DNA from: Allochromatium warmingii
Lineage (GTDB): Bacteria; Pseudomonadota; Gammaproteobacteria; Chromatiales; Chromatiaceae
Direction of reading: 5' to 3'
Assembly (NCBI RefSeq): GCF_900107145.1
Contig: NZ_FNOW01000002.1
Span: forward strand, 1 to 64,000
DNA: 64,000 nt
The notes beneath the pieces were generated by a model. It made no database searches. It was given only the letters and a program-made list of their open reading frames with translations, and was not told where the DNA came from. The position numbers and the translations under genes are program-made. Positions 28,428 through 37,376 of the stretch are shown here, one piece after another (position 1 is the first letter of the stretch; each line of letters opens with the position of its first letter).

Positions 28428-28838
28428 ATGCCCACACTGCCCGCCGCGCCGCTTCCCGCCGCTCTGGAACTGGTGCGTTGTGAGAGCGCCGGACTGTGCT
28501 GTGCTTTTGAAGCGGCGAAAGTCAGCGCCCTACATGCCGTCAGCCTAGCACCGAACGCCCCGCACCTCACCGAACTGCTACAGCAATCCGCGCTGCCGGA
28601 AGCTGCCGCGCAGCGCCTGCTTGAACTCAGCCTCCCGCACGGACAGCGGCGGCTGGTGCGCGTCGGCGAGCCAGTGATTCACTTCAGCTTACCGACCCAC
28701 GCCATTCAGCCGCTGCCGCCGCTGCTGGCCGTGCGACTGCGCCCCAACGGTGTGCGGGCGCTGGCTTGGATCGAAAACGCCGGACATGAGCAACTTGTCA
28801 TCATCCTTGATGCGGGGCGGCTGATAGCTGGAAGCTGA
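28428..28838 (+). CDS. Second, divergent CheW-like protein
   Basis: A 136-residue protein starting on the base after the cheW stop, so surely cotranscribed. It has the general CheW pattern (GLCCAFEAAKVSALHAVSL near the start, PLPPLLAVRLRPNG and QLVIILDAGRLI at the end) but lacks the Gly-Val-Ile-x-x-Arg-Gly receptor-binding motif of normal CheW. It may be a degenerate or specialised coupling protein, comparable in position to the second CheW of Wsp systems. The last codons (LIAGS) are encoded by the right copy of the 31-base repeat, suggesting the natural end was rewritten by repeat insertion. Confidence 0.7.
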   Translation: MPTLPAAPLPAALELVRCESAGLCCAFEAAKVSALHAVSLAPNAPHLTELLQQSALPEAAAQRLLELSLPHGQRRLVRVGEPVIHFSLPTHAIQPLPPLLAVRLRPNGVRALAWIENAGHEQLVIILDAGRLIAGS

Positions 28839-28850
28839 TAGCTGGCAGCT
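28820..28850. repeat. 31-base repeat, right copy of an inverted pair
   Basis: GCTGATAGCTGGAAGCTG followed by ATAGCTGGCAGCT, overlapping the last six codons of the second CheW-like gene including the stop. It is the inverted partner of 25687-25717 (27 of 31 identical). Together they bracket the lone REC, the cyclase and both CheW-like genes. Confidence 0.75.
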
Positions 28851-28936
28851 CAAACGCAAAATCACCTAATATAGCTGCTATCCTCCCGTGTGCCCCCGCC
28901 GCATTCGGGCCACACTCTTAGCCACTGAGATTAAGC

Positions 28937-29686
28937 ATGTCTGAGCAGAACACCACCCATTTCGGCTATCAGCAGGTGCCGGTCGCAGAAAAAGCCAAGC
29001 GCGTGCGTGCGGTTTTCGATTCGGTTGCCAGCCGCTACGATGTGATGAACGACCTGATGTCACTCGGCATTCATCGGCTGTGGAAACGGCACGCGATTGA
29101 ACTGTCCGGCGTGCGTCGTGGGCAGCGCGTGCTCGATTTGGCATCGGGTACCGGCGATCTGGCTTATCGTTTTTCGGGGCTGGTCGGTGCAGATGGGCTG
29201 GTGGTGATGACCGACATCAATGCCGCCATGCTCGGCGAAGGGCGCACGCGGATGCTCGATCAGGGGCGCGTGGGCAATCTGCAATACAGTCTAGTCAACG
29301 CCGAACAGATTCCGTTTGCGAGCGATCTCTTTGACTGTGTCACCATTGGTTTTGGTCTGCGCAATGTGACGCATAAACAGAACGCGCTTGATGAAATGTT
29401 CCGCGTGCTCAAGCCGGGTGGACGGGCGCTGATTCTCGAATTTTCGCATCCGACCACCCAATCTCTGAGCAAAGTCTATGATGCGTATTCGTTCTCAGTG
29501 CTACCGATTCTCGGGCGATTGGTAGCTAATGATCCCGACAGCTACCGCTATCTCGCTGAGTCGATTCGGATGCACCCCGATCAAGAAACGCTCCGCGCCA
29601 TGATGGAAGCGGCCGGTTTTGAACGCTGCGAATATTTCAACCACACCGGCGGGATCGTCGCCATTCATCGCGGGTATAAATTATGA
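28937..29686 (+). CDS. ubiE: Ubiquinone/menaquinone C-methyltransferase UbiE
   Basis: SAM-dependent C-methylation step in quinone biosynthesis. The 249-residue protein has [24 protein letters not shown] at the N-terminus (the UbiE signature), SAM motif [14 protein letters not shown], and [10 protein letters not shown]. It ends in the family's [11 protein letters not shown]. It overlaps ubiJ by ATGA, and ubiJ overlaps ubiB likewise: the classic ubiE-ubiJ-ubiB operon. Confidence 0.97.
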   Translation: MSEQNTTHFGYQQVPVAEKAKRVRAVFDSVASRYDVMNDLMSLGIHRLWKRHAIELSGVRRGQRVLDLASGTGDLAYRFSGLVGADGLVVMTDINAAMLGEGRTRMLDQGRVGNLQYSLVNAEQIPFASDLFDCVTIGFGLRNVTHKQNALDEMFRVLKPGGRALILEFSHPTTQSLSKVYDAYSFSVLPILGRLVANDPDSYRYLAESIRMHPDQETLRAMMEAAGFERCEYFNHTGGIVAIHRGYKL

Positions 29687-30324
29687 GCGCCGCTGGTTTG
29701 CAGATTCCTGATGCGCTGCTCGCCGTCGTCGAGCTGACAGTGAACCGGTATCTCGCGCTCGATTCCGAGGGCGCGGCGGCGTTCGCTCCGCTTGCTGGAC
29801 GCATCATTGCGATTGAACTCACCGGCTTTGGTACGCGCATCACCGTGATTCCAAGCGAGCGCGGGCTACAACTGTTTGGCCTGTATGATGCTGAACCGGA
29901 TTGCTTGATTCAGGGTTCGCCGCTGGCGCTGGCGCGGCTGGGCATGACAGCGGATAAAGAAACACCACTGGTATCTGGTGAAGTCAGCATCTCCGGTGAC
30001 ACGACGTTAGCACAGGATTTCAGCGCCGCACTCGCACGGCTAAATGTTGATTGGGAAGAGCAACTGGCGCGGGTGATTGGCGATCCGTTTGCGCGCCAGG
30101 TCGGCAATCGGGTGCGCGATGCCGAGCACTGGACAGCGCGTACTTCAGCGACCTTGACGGCTAATCTCAGCGAATATCTGCAAGAAGAGCGCCGCTTACT
30201 ACCAACACGCTACGAAGTCGAAGCCTTTTTGCAGCAAGTCGATACCCTGCGCGATGATGTTGAGCGACTAGCCGCCCGCATCGAGCAGCTCGCCAAACGC
30301 GCCCCTGGGATCACGCCACAATGA
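29683..30324 (+). CDS. ubiJ: Ubiquinone biosynthesis accessory factor UbiJ (SCP2 domain)
   Basis: Lipid-binding accessory protein of the cytosolic ubiquinone complex. At 213 residues it has normal length, an N-terminal SCP2-type sterol-carrier domain (about residues 10-115; [31 protein letters not shown]) and a C-terminal helical region (155-205). Identification rests on the domain plus its place between ubiE and ubiB with overlapping stops and starts. Confidence 0.92.
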   Translation: MSAAGLQIPDALLAVVELTVNRYLALDSEGAAAFAPLAGRIIAIELTGFGTRITVIPSERGLQLFGLYDAEPDCLIQGSPLALARLGMTADKETPLVSGEVSISGDTTLAQDFSAALARLNVDWEEQLARVIGDPFARQVGNRVRDAEHWTARTSATLTANLSEYLQEERRLLPTRYEVEAFLQQVDTLRDDVERLAARIEQLAKRAPGITPQ

Positions 30325-31964
30325 TGGGGCCACGTCAGGCGCTGCGCCTGTTTCGCATCAATGCCGTGTTATTGCGACATGGCCTCGACGAGGTCATTCT
30401 CGCCACGCATTTATTTCGACCCCTGCGCTGGATTAAATACCTGCTGCCCTGGCATTGGGTCAAGCGCGATCTGCCGCCTTATCCAGCGCGAGTACGGCTG
30501 GCGCTGGAAGATCTTGGGCCGATTTTTGTTAAATTCGGGCAAATTCTATCAACGCGCCGCGATTTATTGCCGGATGATCTGGCCGTTGAATTAACCAAAC
30601 TGCAAGATCGCGTCCCGCCTTTTGGGGGTGAAGCCGCACGAGCGTTAATTGAAAAAGCTTGGGGGCGTCCAATTGAAGCGGTGCTCGATCAATTCGATCC
30701 AGTACCGTTAGCATCTGCTTCCATTGCGCAAGTGCATAGCGCCCGGCTAAAAGATGGCACGGAAGTAGTTGTAAAAGTGTTGCGGCCCGGCATTGAGCGC
30801 ACCATTCGCCAAGACCTGAGCTTAATGTATGCCGTCGCGCATTTAGCGCAAAAATACTGGAAAGATGGGCGACGGTTGCGGCCGGTTGAAGTGGTGCGCG
30901 AATATGAAAAAACCATCTATGATGAATTAGATCTTCAGCGCGAAGCGGCCAATGCATCACAAATTCGCCGCAATTGGCTCGGCAGTGACATGCTCTATAT
31001 TCCCGAAATCTATTGGGATTGGACGCGCCCGAATGTCATGGTGATGGAGCGCATTTACGGCACGCCAGTTGGCGAAGTCGAAAAGCTCAAAGCGCAGGGC
31101 GTGAGTATGAAAGTGCTCGGCGAACGCGGGGTTGAGATTTTCTTTACCCAAGTATTCCGCGATAACTTTTTTCATGCTGATATGCACCCGGGCAATATCT
31201 TCGTTGAACCTTCGGGGCGCTATATCTCGATTGATTTTGGCATTGTTGGAACATTGACAACTGAAGATCAGCGGTATCTTGCTGAGAATTTACTGGCATT
31301 TTTTGAGCGCGATTATCGGCGCGTTGCTGAATTGCATGTCGAATCGGGTTGGGTGCCGCCGGGCACGCGAGTTGATGAATTTGAAGCTGCGATTCGCACG
31401 GTCAGTGAGCCGATTTTTGAAAAGCCATTATCTGAAATCTCATTCGGACATTTTTTAGTGCGGCTTTTTCAAACAGCTCGGCGCTTTGATATGGAAATTC
31501 AGCCTCAGCTTGTGCTTTTAGAAAAAACCCTGCTTAACATCGAAGGCTTGGGACGGCAGTTATATCCTGAGCTGGATTTATGGACAACTGCCAAGCCCTA
31601 TATGGAACGCTGGATGAAAAATCAGGTAGGTTTAAAAGGGTTATTTGATCGCACGAAACGCAATCTCTATTCGGTTGCCGATCAAGCGCCGGAATTGCCA
31701 TTGATCGCGTATCGGATGTTGATGGCGTATGATAAACAGGTACGCAGTGCTAAATTCGATCAAGCACAAGAGCGCGAAGATCAAGCTACAGCTTCGAATA
31801 CGTTGATTAAATCTATCGGTGGTGCAACGCTGTTGATTTGCGCAACGCTGATGCTCTTGCTTGGCCCCGGTCTTTGGTTGCCAGAGCAGATTGCGGCGGG
31901 ATTGATTGCGGCGGCGTATTTGGCGGGTGTGTGGTTATTTATTACCGCTCATGGGCGGAGTTAG
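30321..31964 (+). CDS. ubiB: UbiB atypical kinase/ATPase for ubiquinone synthesis
   Basis: Membrane-associated protein-kinase-like ATPase needed for ubiquinone synthesis. The 547-residue protein has the family motif [14 protein letters not shown] (residues about 72-85), the alanine-rich loop [11 protein letters not shown], and the nucleotide-site [12 protein letters not shown] and ISIDFGIVG. Two C-terminal transmembrane helices (about 497-540) anchor it. The codons of this gene become noticeably more A/T-ending than in ubiE. Its 3' end overlaps the convergent unknown gene by 23 bases. Confidence 0.96.
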   Translation: MMGPRQALRLFRINAVLLRHGLDEVILATHLFRPLRWIKYLLPWHWVKRDLPPYPARVRLALEDLGPIFVKFGQILSTRRDLLPDDLAVELTKLQDRVPPFGGEAARALIEKAWGRPIEAVLDQFDPVPLASASIAQVHSARLKDGTEVVVKVLRPGIERTIRQDLSLMYAVAHLAQKYWKDGRRLRPVEVVREYEKTIYDELDLQREAANASQIRRNWLGSDMLYIPEIYWDWTRPNVMVMERIYGTPVGEVEKLKAQGVSMKVLGERGVEIFFTQVFRDNFFHADMHPGNIFVEPSGRYISIDFGIVGTLTTEDQRYLAENLLAFFERDYRRVAELHVESGWVPPGTRVDEFEAAIRTVSEPIFEKPLSEISFGHFLVRLFQTARRFDMEIQPQLVLLEKTLLNIEGLGRQLYPELDLWTTAKPYMERWMKNQVGLKGLFDRTKRNLYSVADQAPELPLIAYRMLMAYDKQVRSAKFDQAQEREDQATASNTLIKSIGGATLLICATLMLLLGPGLWLPEQIAAGLIAAAYLAGVWLFITAHGRS

Positions 31965-32826
31965 TCTCATTCGGCACCTCTGCCACTTCAATATGTTCGG
32001 TAATCAGCCAAGATTGCACTGCTTCCCAGACCTGCGCGAGCGCCCCCTGATGCAGCGGATCACGCAGTGCCGCGTGCTCGACGCCCTCCAGCCGTCCATA
32101 GAGGCTCAAGCGTAGCTGTTCCAGCGTGCAGACTTGTAGCCGGAAATCACTGAGTAGGCGTGTCAGTTCGTGATGCGTCGGCACCACGCCGAGCACGTCA
32201 AACAGCGGTGGGAGCGCGGTAAACAGCGGTTGCGCTTCCGGCCCCAGCCCAAAATCAGCCGGTTGATACGGCTGCTGACGTTCGGACTGACGCCCAATCC
32301 AGAGGCGAAAGCTCTCTTGACGCAAGGCGTGATAGAGCGGCTCATCTGACAGCAGCATCAGATGCAGCCGTTTCGGATTGGCGACATAACTGCCGCCGCG
32401 CACCTCCCACACGCATTCAGTCAGCAGCCGATGCAGGCGCAGATGTTGGCGAAAATCAGCCGTGTGCAGTTGATCGAGGATCAACACTGTGAGATCACCT
32501 TCGCTCTGGGCGCAGGCTTCGCTGACGATGCGGTCGAGCGGCTCGATGGGCGGTTCGGTGCGGCCGAGTTCATCCTGACTCGGCGGCAGAATCACATCCG
32601 GCAGTGGCGGATGCTGATCGGTGAAATCGTGATAGAGAATTTGGGTAAAGCCGAGGGCCTGCGCCAGCGCGTGTGCAAACGCGGTTTTGCGGCGCTGACC
32701 ATCACCGGCGAGATTCAGTGCTCGCACCCCGGCGGTCGGCCCGTCTAGCCAACAACGTACCGCGAAGGCGTACTCATCGTTGGACTCGAAGCCATAGGTG
32801 GTGAGAGGTTCGCGTAGGCTGGGCAT
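31942..32826 (-). CDS. Unknown protein with degenerate P-loop NTPase features
   Basis: I do not recognise a named family. The 294-residue protein begins [19 protein letters not shown]; residues about 40-60 ([20 protein letters not shown]) resemble a Walker A loop but lack the GxxxxGK(S/T) spacing; [14 protein letters not shown] (about 112-125) resembles Walker B with Asp-Gln. A conserved-looking [23 protein letters not shown] follows. It could be an inactive AAA-type protein. It is transcribed with the same polarity as the sigma-E operon, 121 bases downstream of degP, separated by a strong hairpin. The convergent overlap with ubiB supports it as a real, compactly packed gene. Confidence 0.7.
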   Translation of the reverse strand: MPSLREPLTTYGFESNDEYAFAVRCWLDGPTAGVRALNLAGDGQRRKTAFAHALAQALGFTQILYHDFTDQHPPLPDVILPPSQDELGRTEPPIEPLDRIVSEACAQSEGDLTVLILDQLHTADFRQHLRLHRLLTECVWEVRGGSYVANPKRLHLMLLSDEPLYHALRQESFRLWIGRQSERQQPYQPADFGLGPEAQPLFTALPPLFDVLGVVPTHHELTRLLSDFRLQVCTLEQLRLSLYGRLEGVEHAALRDPLHQGALAQVWEAVQSWLITEHIEVAEVPNETNSAHER

Positions 32827-32883
32827 AGTGCGGCATCAGTTGCAGTTCGATGCGGTTCGATCTAGGTCGATGCTGTTACGTGT

Positions 32884-32917
32884 GCGTCACTGCATCCGAT
32901 TTCAGATGCAGTGACGC
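32884..32917. terminator. Perfect 13-bp hairpin downstream of degP
   Basis: GCGTCACTGCATC (32884-32896) pairs exactly with 32905-32917 across an 8-base loop. It lies between the end of degP and the start of the unknown downstream gene. There is no T-run on the degP strand, so it may attenuate or stabilise the mRNA end rather than be a classical terminator. Confidence 0.55.
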
Positions 32918-32947
32918 GCTGGTCACGCAACGATCACGAACGGTTAT

Positions 32948-34396
32948 TTAAGGTTGCGGCAGCTTAAGCGCATAAAACATTCGGCTTCCGCCGCGCTGCA
33001 CCAGCACCGCTGCGGCACGTCCGGGTTCAATCGCCGCCACAATGCGCTCGAAATCGGCAAGCGAATTGACCGGCTGATTATCGAGCATCAGGATCACATC
33101 CCCGGCGCTCAGACCGGCCGTATCCGCTGGGCCAGGATCGACCGATTCGACCAACACCCCGCCTTGCTCGATCTCAAGCTGTTCGCGCAGTTCAGTGTTC
33201 AACTCGCTCACGGCCAAGCCGAGACGATTAACCGTGGGTTTATCAAAGCTGTCGGCGCTGCTGGCGACCTGCTCTTCGTCTGGCAGTTCATCAATTTTGA
33301 TGGTCAATTCCAGTCGTTGACCGCGCCGCAACACGTCCAGACGCACACGCTCGCCCACAGGCGTCGCCCCGACGAGCGGCGGCAGACTGCTGGAAGTCGG
33401 CACTTCACGGCCATTAAAACTCAAGATCACGTCACCGGGTTCGAGCTTGGCCGCCGCCGCCGGACTGTCAGGCAGCACCTGCGCCACCAGTGCCCCGCTC
33501 GGCTGCGGCATTCCGAAGGATTCCGCCAGTTCGCGGGTCACATCCTGAATCAGCACTCCCAGCCAACCGCGACTGACGCGCCCAGTGGTTTTGAGCTGCT
33601 CGACGACATCCATTGCAACTTCAATCGGAATCGCAAACGACAGCCCCATAAAGCCACCCGTGCGGCTATAAATCTGGCTGTTGACGCCGACGACTTGACC
33701 GTCGAGATTAAACAGCGGCCCGCCCGAATTGCCCGGATTGATCGCCACATCGGTCTGAATAAAGGGCACATAATTTTCACTCGGCAAGCTGCGCCCTTTG
33801 GCGCTGACAATGCCTGCCGTCGCCGAGGATTCAAAGCCAAACGGCGAGCCAATCGCCAAAACCCATTCACCGACTGCCAGCTCTTTACCCGAGCCGATGC
33901 GGACTGTTGGCAGTCCGGTAGCCTCGACCTTGAGCAAGGCAATATCACTGCGTTTATCTGTGCCGATTAACTTGGCGACGAACTCGCGCCGGTCGCTGGT
34001 GCGCACGATGATTTCCGCTGCACCTTCGACAACATGCGAATTGGTGAGCACATACCCATCGGCTGAAACCAAAAAGCCCGAACCGAGTGAGCGCGATTGC
34101 TGGTTTTCCTCTGGGAGCATGCCGCCGCCTTCTTCGCCAAAAAAGTGCCGGAATAACTCTTCCAGCGGACTGCCTTCAGGCAGTGCCGGCAGGGACGGTA
34201 TCGAGGGAATCGAAAACTGTGGCAGACGGTGCGAGGTCTGTGGCGGCGGGGCTTGCTTGGTGCTGATATTGACCACAGCAGGGCCGTTTTCAGCGACTAA
34301 TCGGGTGAAATCCGGTAACTCGCGTCCGAATAGCGGATTGGCGATCAGTAAACCAAGTAAGAGCAGAACCGGCGAGCGTCGAGCAAATGGGCGCAT
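32948..34396 (-). CDS. degP: DegP/MucD periplasmic serine endoprotease
   Basis: Envelope quality-control protease/chaperone. The 482-residue protein has a Sec signal peptide (about 1-24, LLLLGLLIANPLFG), a trypsin-like domain with catalytic His121 (TNSHVV), Asp151 (RSDIALL) and Ser224 (GNSGGP), and two PDZ domains (about 275-365 and 385-475; GWLGV, GDVILSFNGREV, GDVILMLDNQPV). It closes the sigma-E operon, which corresponds to the Pseudomonas algU-mucABCD order where mucD is last. Confidence 0.96.
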   Translation of the reverse strand: MRPFARRSPVLLLLGLLIANPLFGRELPDFTRLVAENGPAVVNISTKQAPPPQTSHRLPQFSIPSIPSLPALPEGSPLEELFRHFFGEEGGGMLPEENQQSRSLGSGFLVSADGYVLTNSHVVEGAAEIIVRTSDRREFVAKLIGTDKRSDIALLKVEATGLPTVRIGSGKELAVGEWVLAIGSPFGFESSATAGIVSAKGRSLPSENYVPFIQTDVAINPGNSGGPLFNLDGQVVGVNSQIYSRTGGFMGLSFAIPIEVAMDVVEQLKTTGRVSRGWLGVLIQDVTRELAESFGMPQPSGALVAQVLPDSPAAAAKLEPGDVILSFNGREVPTSSSLPPLVGATPVGERVRLDVLRRGQRLELTIKIDELPDEEQVASSADSFDKPTVNRLGLAVSELNTELREQLEIEQGGVLVESVDPGPADTAGLSAGDVILMLDNQPVNSLADFERIVAAIEPGRAAAVLVQRGGSRMFYALKLPQP

Positions 34397-34454
34397 GGCA
34401 ACTCCGAGCGATGACAGCGAATGCTGAAAAATAAAGCAAAAGATGTCGGCGATC

Positions 34455-34925
34455 CTAGTGCAGCTCGGTCAGCGTCACGGTGACGGATGGTGTGAGACGG
34501 CGCAGAATCACCGGTTGATAATCAGGCCGTTGGGCCAACGCGACACTGTAGCCGCGAAGCCACCCAAACGCTAGTACCAGCCCACCCACTGCGCCCAGAA
34601 CGGTTATCAGCTCTGCGTGTGCGCCACCGAAGTGCTCACCGAGCCATGCTCCACTAATCAAGCCTAGCAATGGCACCAGATAGGCTGCCGCTGCGGTGCG
34701 CAATAAACCCTGTTCGCTCAAGCCGACGATCACCGTGTCGCCGATTTGTGCGCCGATTGGATTCTGCGCCAGCAGCTCCACCGGCTGTCGCCCAAACACC
34801 CGCGCCAGCAGCGAGGTGCCGCAAGCGGTGTTGACTTGGCATTGACCGCAGGCACTGCGGCGTGTCGCGCTGATACGGGCGCAGTCGCCAATGAGTGCAA
34901 TGACGTGACCTTGTTCTTCGATCAT
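34455..34925 (-). CDS. rseC: RseC/MucC family sigma-E regulator
   Basis: Inner-membrane protein that modulates sigma-E activity (and SoxR reduction in E. coli). The 156-residue product has an N-terminal cysteine cluster (CGQC then C, residues about 22-33), followed by IGDTVIVGLSEQGLL, two transmembrane helices (about 78-95 and 103-122) and a short tail. The ATG overlaps the rseB stop by ATGA. Size and topology match the family. Confidence 0.92.
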   Translation of the reverse strand: MIEEQGHVIALIGDCARISATRRSACGQCQVNTACGTSLLARVFGRQPVELLAQNPIGAQIGDTVIVGLSEQGLLRTAAAAYLVPLLGLISGAWLGEHFGGAHAELITVLGAVGGLVLAFGWLRGYSVALAQRPDYQPVILRRLTPSVTVTLTELH

Positions 34926-35941
34926 GGTTTTTTTTCCGGCTCCGGTTGTGTCGCAACAACCGCCTGATAGACCCCAGCAATCGCCGCCTGCACCGTCGCG
35001 GGCGGCACCTCGCCAACCGCGATGATCTGATATCCGTTCACCTGTCGCCCAGCGGCGTGCACTGAACCGCTATTGGCCAACCCGTCGAGGCCGTTGGCGC
35101 TCGCCGGCTCGATATAAATTGAATAGGACGACAACCGATCTGTGAACAAAAAATGCTCAACAACGCTGCCATCGGCTTGTTGCAGTCGATGCTGCATGAC
35201 GAGCTTAAAACCCAATGGCATCGGCTCAAAACGCCAGTGACTGCTTGGGGTCGTCGCCGGCGCAGTGCGCACTGAGTGCGGCGGTTCAACAACAGCGGTT
35301 GCGGCTGGGTCGGGCGTGGCATCGGGATGGAGCGTGATCGAGGTAAACAGCAGTTGTTCGAGCGGTGCTTGATGCCGATCGATGAGATCGGATTTCAGGG
35401 GCAGCGCGGTTTCGCGGTCAATATGGAAGCGATAGCCGTAGCGCAGATCGTCTTTTGGAATCAGGCCAACGACATCGGTTTCGCGTCCAGCTACCCGTGC
35501 GCGACCGAGATAGGCGACCTGGTAATAGCTTTGGAGCGCGTCGGGATCAATGCCATCGGTGTCGAGAAAGCGCCCGCCGTTTTGCTGTTCCACCGAGATC
35601 GGGCGACCGTCAGAGAGCACGCAGTTGACGCGATCTTTACCGCGTGCCACAGCGCGAATCGGGCCACTGAGCGCAATCAGCCGTTCTTCGATCTGGCCGT
35701 CCTTGATGCGATGGTCGAGGCTCAGGGTTTCGAGATGCGTGTCGTGCAGATAAACCAGCGTGCCTTCGTAGTTGCGCGAGCGCACGGCCTGCGTCATGCG
35801 TTCGATCAAGGCGGCTGGTGATAGCTCCGCTGCGCTGGATTCAAGCGGTTCACTTGGCGTGCTGCTCCACGCTGGCAGCGCCAGCAGACCGCCTAGCGTG
35901 AGCATCAGCGCCGCTGCGCCCAGCTTAACGCCCGGTCTCAT
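34922..35941 (-). CDS. rseB: RseB/MucB periplasmic sigma-E regulator
   Basis: Periplasmic protein that shields the anti-sigma factor from cleavage and senses lipopolysaccharide/lipoprotein stress. The 339-residue protein has a signal peptide (MRPGVKLGAAALMLTLGGLL...ALPAWS), the MucB N-terminal domain with NYEGTLVYLHD and RVNCVLSDGRPI, and a C-terminal domain with SVYxE-like YSIYIEPAS. The start at 35941 yields a proper signal peptide and overlaps the rseA end by 17 bases; the open frame extends to 36133 without family resemblance. Confidence 0.94.
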   Translation of the reverse strand: MRPGVKLGAAALMLTLGGLLALPAWSSTPSEPLESSAAELSPAALIERMTQAVRSRNYEGTLVYLHDTHLETLSLDHRIKDGQIEERLIALSGPIRAVARGKDRVNCVLSDGRPISVEQQNGGRFLDTDGIDPDALQSYYQVAYLGRARVAGRETDVVGLIPKDDLRYGYRFHIDRETALPLKSDLIDRHQAPLEQLLFTSITLHPDATPDPAATAVVEPPHSVRTAPATTPSSHWRFEPMPLGFKLVMQHRLQQADGSVVEHFLFTDRLSSYSIYIEPASANGLDGLANSGSVHAAGRQVNGYQIIAVGEVPPATVQAAIAGVYQAVVATQPEPEKKP

Positions 35942-36500
35942 AACCAACGAGCATGGCATAGGGCAATAATCCTGTAGCGCCGCTCGCGGACGCCTTCGCT
36001 TGATGGGTGACGAGATAGCGGTCAAGCTTGCTGGCCAACTCAGGTTGTTCCAGATGCCAGCGTTGATGCTCAAATTGTTGCGCAAGTTGCTGTTCAACCA
36101 GCGGCACACTGAGTGGCGTGTTGCGTGACACATCGGCTAATTCGGGCGCATCCGAATCAGTGCTGAGTAAGGGCAGCGTGAGCACGGCCATCAGCGTGAC
36201 CGAGGCGGCGAGTGCCCAGCCGGTGTCGCGGCGACGCCAGCGGCGCGGCGTGGAGAGCGAACGCGGTGGACGGAGCAAGGTCGGTTCGGCATGGAGCGCG
36301 GTGCGCACCTGCTCGGCAAGCTGGCGGGCGTTGGCGTGAATGGCTTCGCCGCGAATCGACTGGCCAATCAGCGTGTAACGCTCCCAGCAGGCGCGGAGTT
36401 CGGGGTCGTCGGTCAGGGCATCGAGTAGGGCGGGAAGCTGGGTAGCCGCTAACTCACCATCGAGTAGCGCGGACAGTCGGTGTTTAGGCTCGTCGATCAT
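35925..36500 (-). CDS. rseA: RseA/MucA anti-sigma-E factor
   Basis: Single-pass membrane protein that holds RpoE inactive until it is cleaved. The 191-residue product begins with the cytoplasmic anti-sigma domain (HRLSALLDGELAATQLPALLDAL, ACWERYTLIGQSIRGE, residues about 7-60), then a transmembrane helix (about 95-113, WALAASVTLMAVLTLPLLS) and a periplasmic tail ending MLVGYETGR. Gene order rpoE-rseA-rseB is conserved. Confidence 0.95.
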   Translation of the reverse strand: MIDEPKHRLSALLDGELAATQLPALLDALTDDPELRACWERYTLIGQSIRGEAIHANARQLAEQVRTALHAEPTLLRPPRSLSTPRRWRRRDTGWALAASVTLMAVLTLPLLSTDSDAPELADVSRNTPLSVPLVEQQLAQQFEHQRWHLEQPELASKLDRYLVTHQAKASASGATGLLPYAMLVGYETGR

Positions 36501-36596
36501 GGGTAATCACGCCTGAGCTGTGGGTTCTATCAAAAAAGAAGCGACTGGCCCAGAGCAAGAAGCTGGACAAGTCGGCGGGGGCTGATGCGTCGCGTG

Positions 36597-37175
36597 TCAG
36601 CCGTCAAGCAGCGGTCTGAGCCGTTTATCAATCGCTTCACGGGCGCGAAAGATACGCGAACGCACGGTGCCGATGGGACAGTTCATGGCCGTGGCGATCT
36701 CCTCGTAACTCAAGCCTTCCAGCTCACGGAGCACAATGGCGGTGCGCAGATCGTCCGGCAAGTCATCGAGCGCGTGTTGTACGGTGGCGGCGATCTCATC
36801 GGTCAGCACCTGCCGCTCGGGTGTCGCCTGCTCACGCAGCCGCCCGCCCATATCGAGCTGTTCGGCGACCTCGGCTTCGATGTCATCAGCCGGTGGTCGG
36901 CGGCCCTGCGCGACCAGATGGTTTTTGACCGTGTTGACCGCGATGCGATACAGCCAGGTATAAAACGCGCTTTCGCCACGAAACCCCGGCAGAGCGCGAT
37001 ACGCCTTAATAAATGCTTCCTGCGTCACGTCCATGACATCGGCGGTGTCGCGTACATAACGGGAAATCAGGTGCGAGACTTTTTGCTGGTATTTGAGCAC
37101 CAGCAGATCAAAGGCGCGTTTATCGCCCGACTGGGCACGATTGACCAACTCGTGATCGGGGTGGCGTTCAGTCAT
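36597..37175 (-). CDS. rpoE: Sigma-E (AlgU/RpoE) extracytoplasmic stress sigma factor
   Basis: ECF sigma factor for envelope stress. The 192-residue protein contains sigma region 2 (FDLLVLKYQQKVSHLISRYV, DVTQEAFIKAYRAL, FYTWLYRIAVNT) and region 4 (LDDLPDDLRTAIVLRELEGL, YEEIATAMNCPIGTVRSRIFRARE). Its divergence from nadB, as in E. coli, and the rseA-rseB-rseC-degP genes behind it confirm the assignment over other ECF sigma factors. Confidence 0.97.
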   Translation of the reverse strand: MTERHPDHELVNRAQSGDKRAFDLLVLKYQQKVSHLISRYVRDTADVMDVTQEAFIKAYRALPGFRGESAFYTWLYRIAVNTVKNHLVAQGRRPPADDIEAEVAEQLDMGGRLREQATPERQVLTDEIAATVQHALDDLPDDLRTAIVLRELEGLSYEEIATAMNCPIGTVRSRIFRAREAIDKRLRPLLDG

Positions 37176-37218
37176 GGACAGACGCCGCCCGCTACGCCAG
37201 CCTTGGGATCCGTTGGCA

Positions 37219-37244
37219 TGGACAATTCACCGCTTAGTAAGTTC
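37219..37244 (-). promoter_or_regulatory. Candidate sigma-E autoregulatory promoter of rpoE
   Basis: On the minus strand GAACTT (37244-37239) is followed after 15 bases by GTCCA (37223-37219), about 44 bases before the rpoE start. Sigma-E promoters are GAACTT-N15/17-(G)TC(A/T)AA, so the -35 is perfect and the -10 partial. Autoregulation of rpoE from such a promoter is known in other gammaproteobacteria. Confidence 0.45.
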
Positions 37245-37376
37245 GTGACCATTATGAGCTTCCAGCCGTCAGCGATTAGCGTCCAGCGAGTCAGTGCAGG
37301 TGCGATAGCGTGGCGTGACAGTTGTGTGACGCAGTAGTATTAGCGGCGTCTTCGTTGCTATCAAGAGTACACGCCC

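Noticed and set aside
32954-33970. 338-codon plus-strand frame across degP
   Set aside because: It lies entirely antisense to degP, whose signal peptide, triad and PDZ domains are clear; the composition (many His, Arg, Gln) is typical of a shadow frame.
36585-37337. 250-codon plus-strand frame over rpoE
   Set aside because: Antisense shadow of rpoE with no motif; rpoE has both sigma regions intact.
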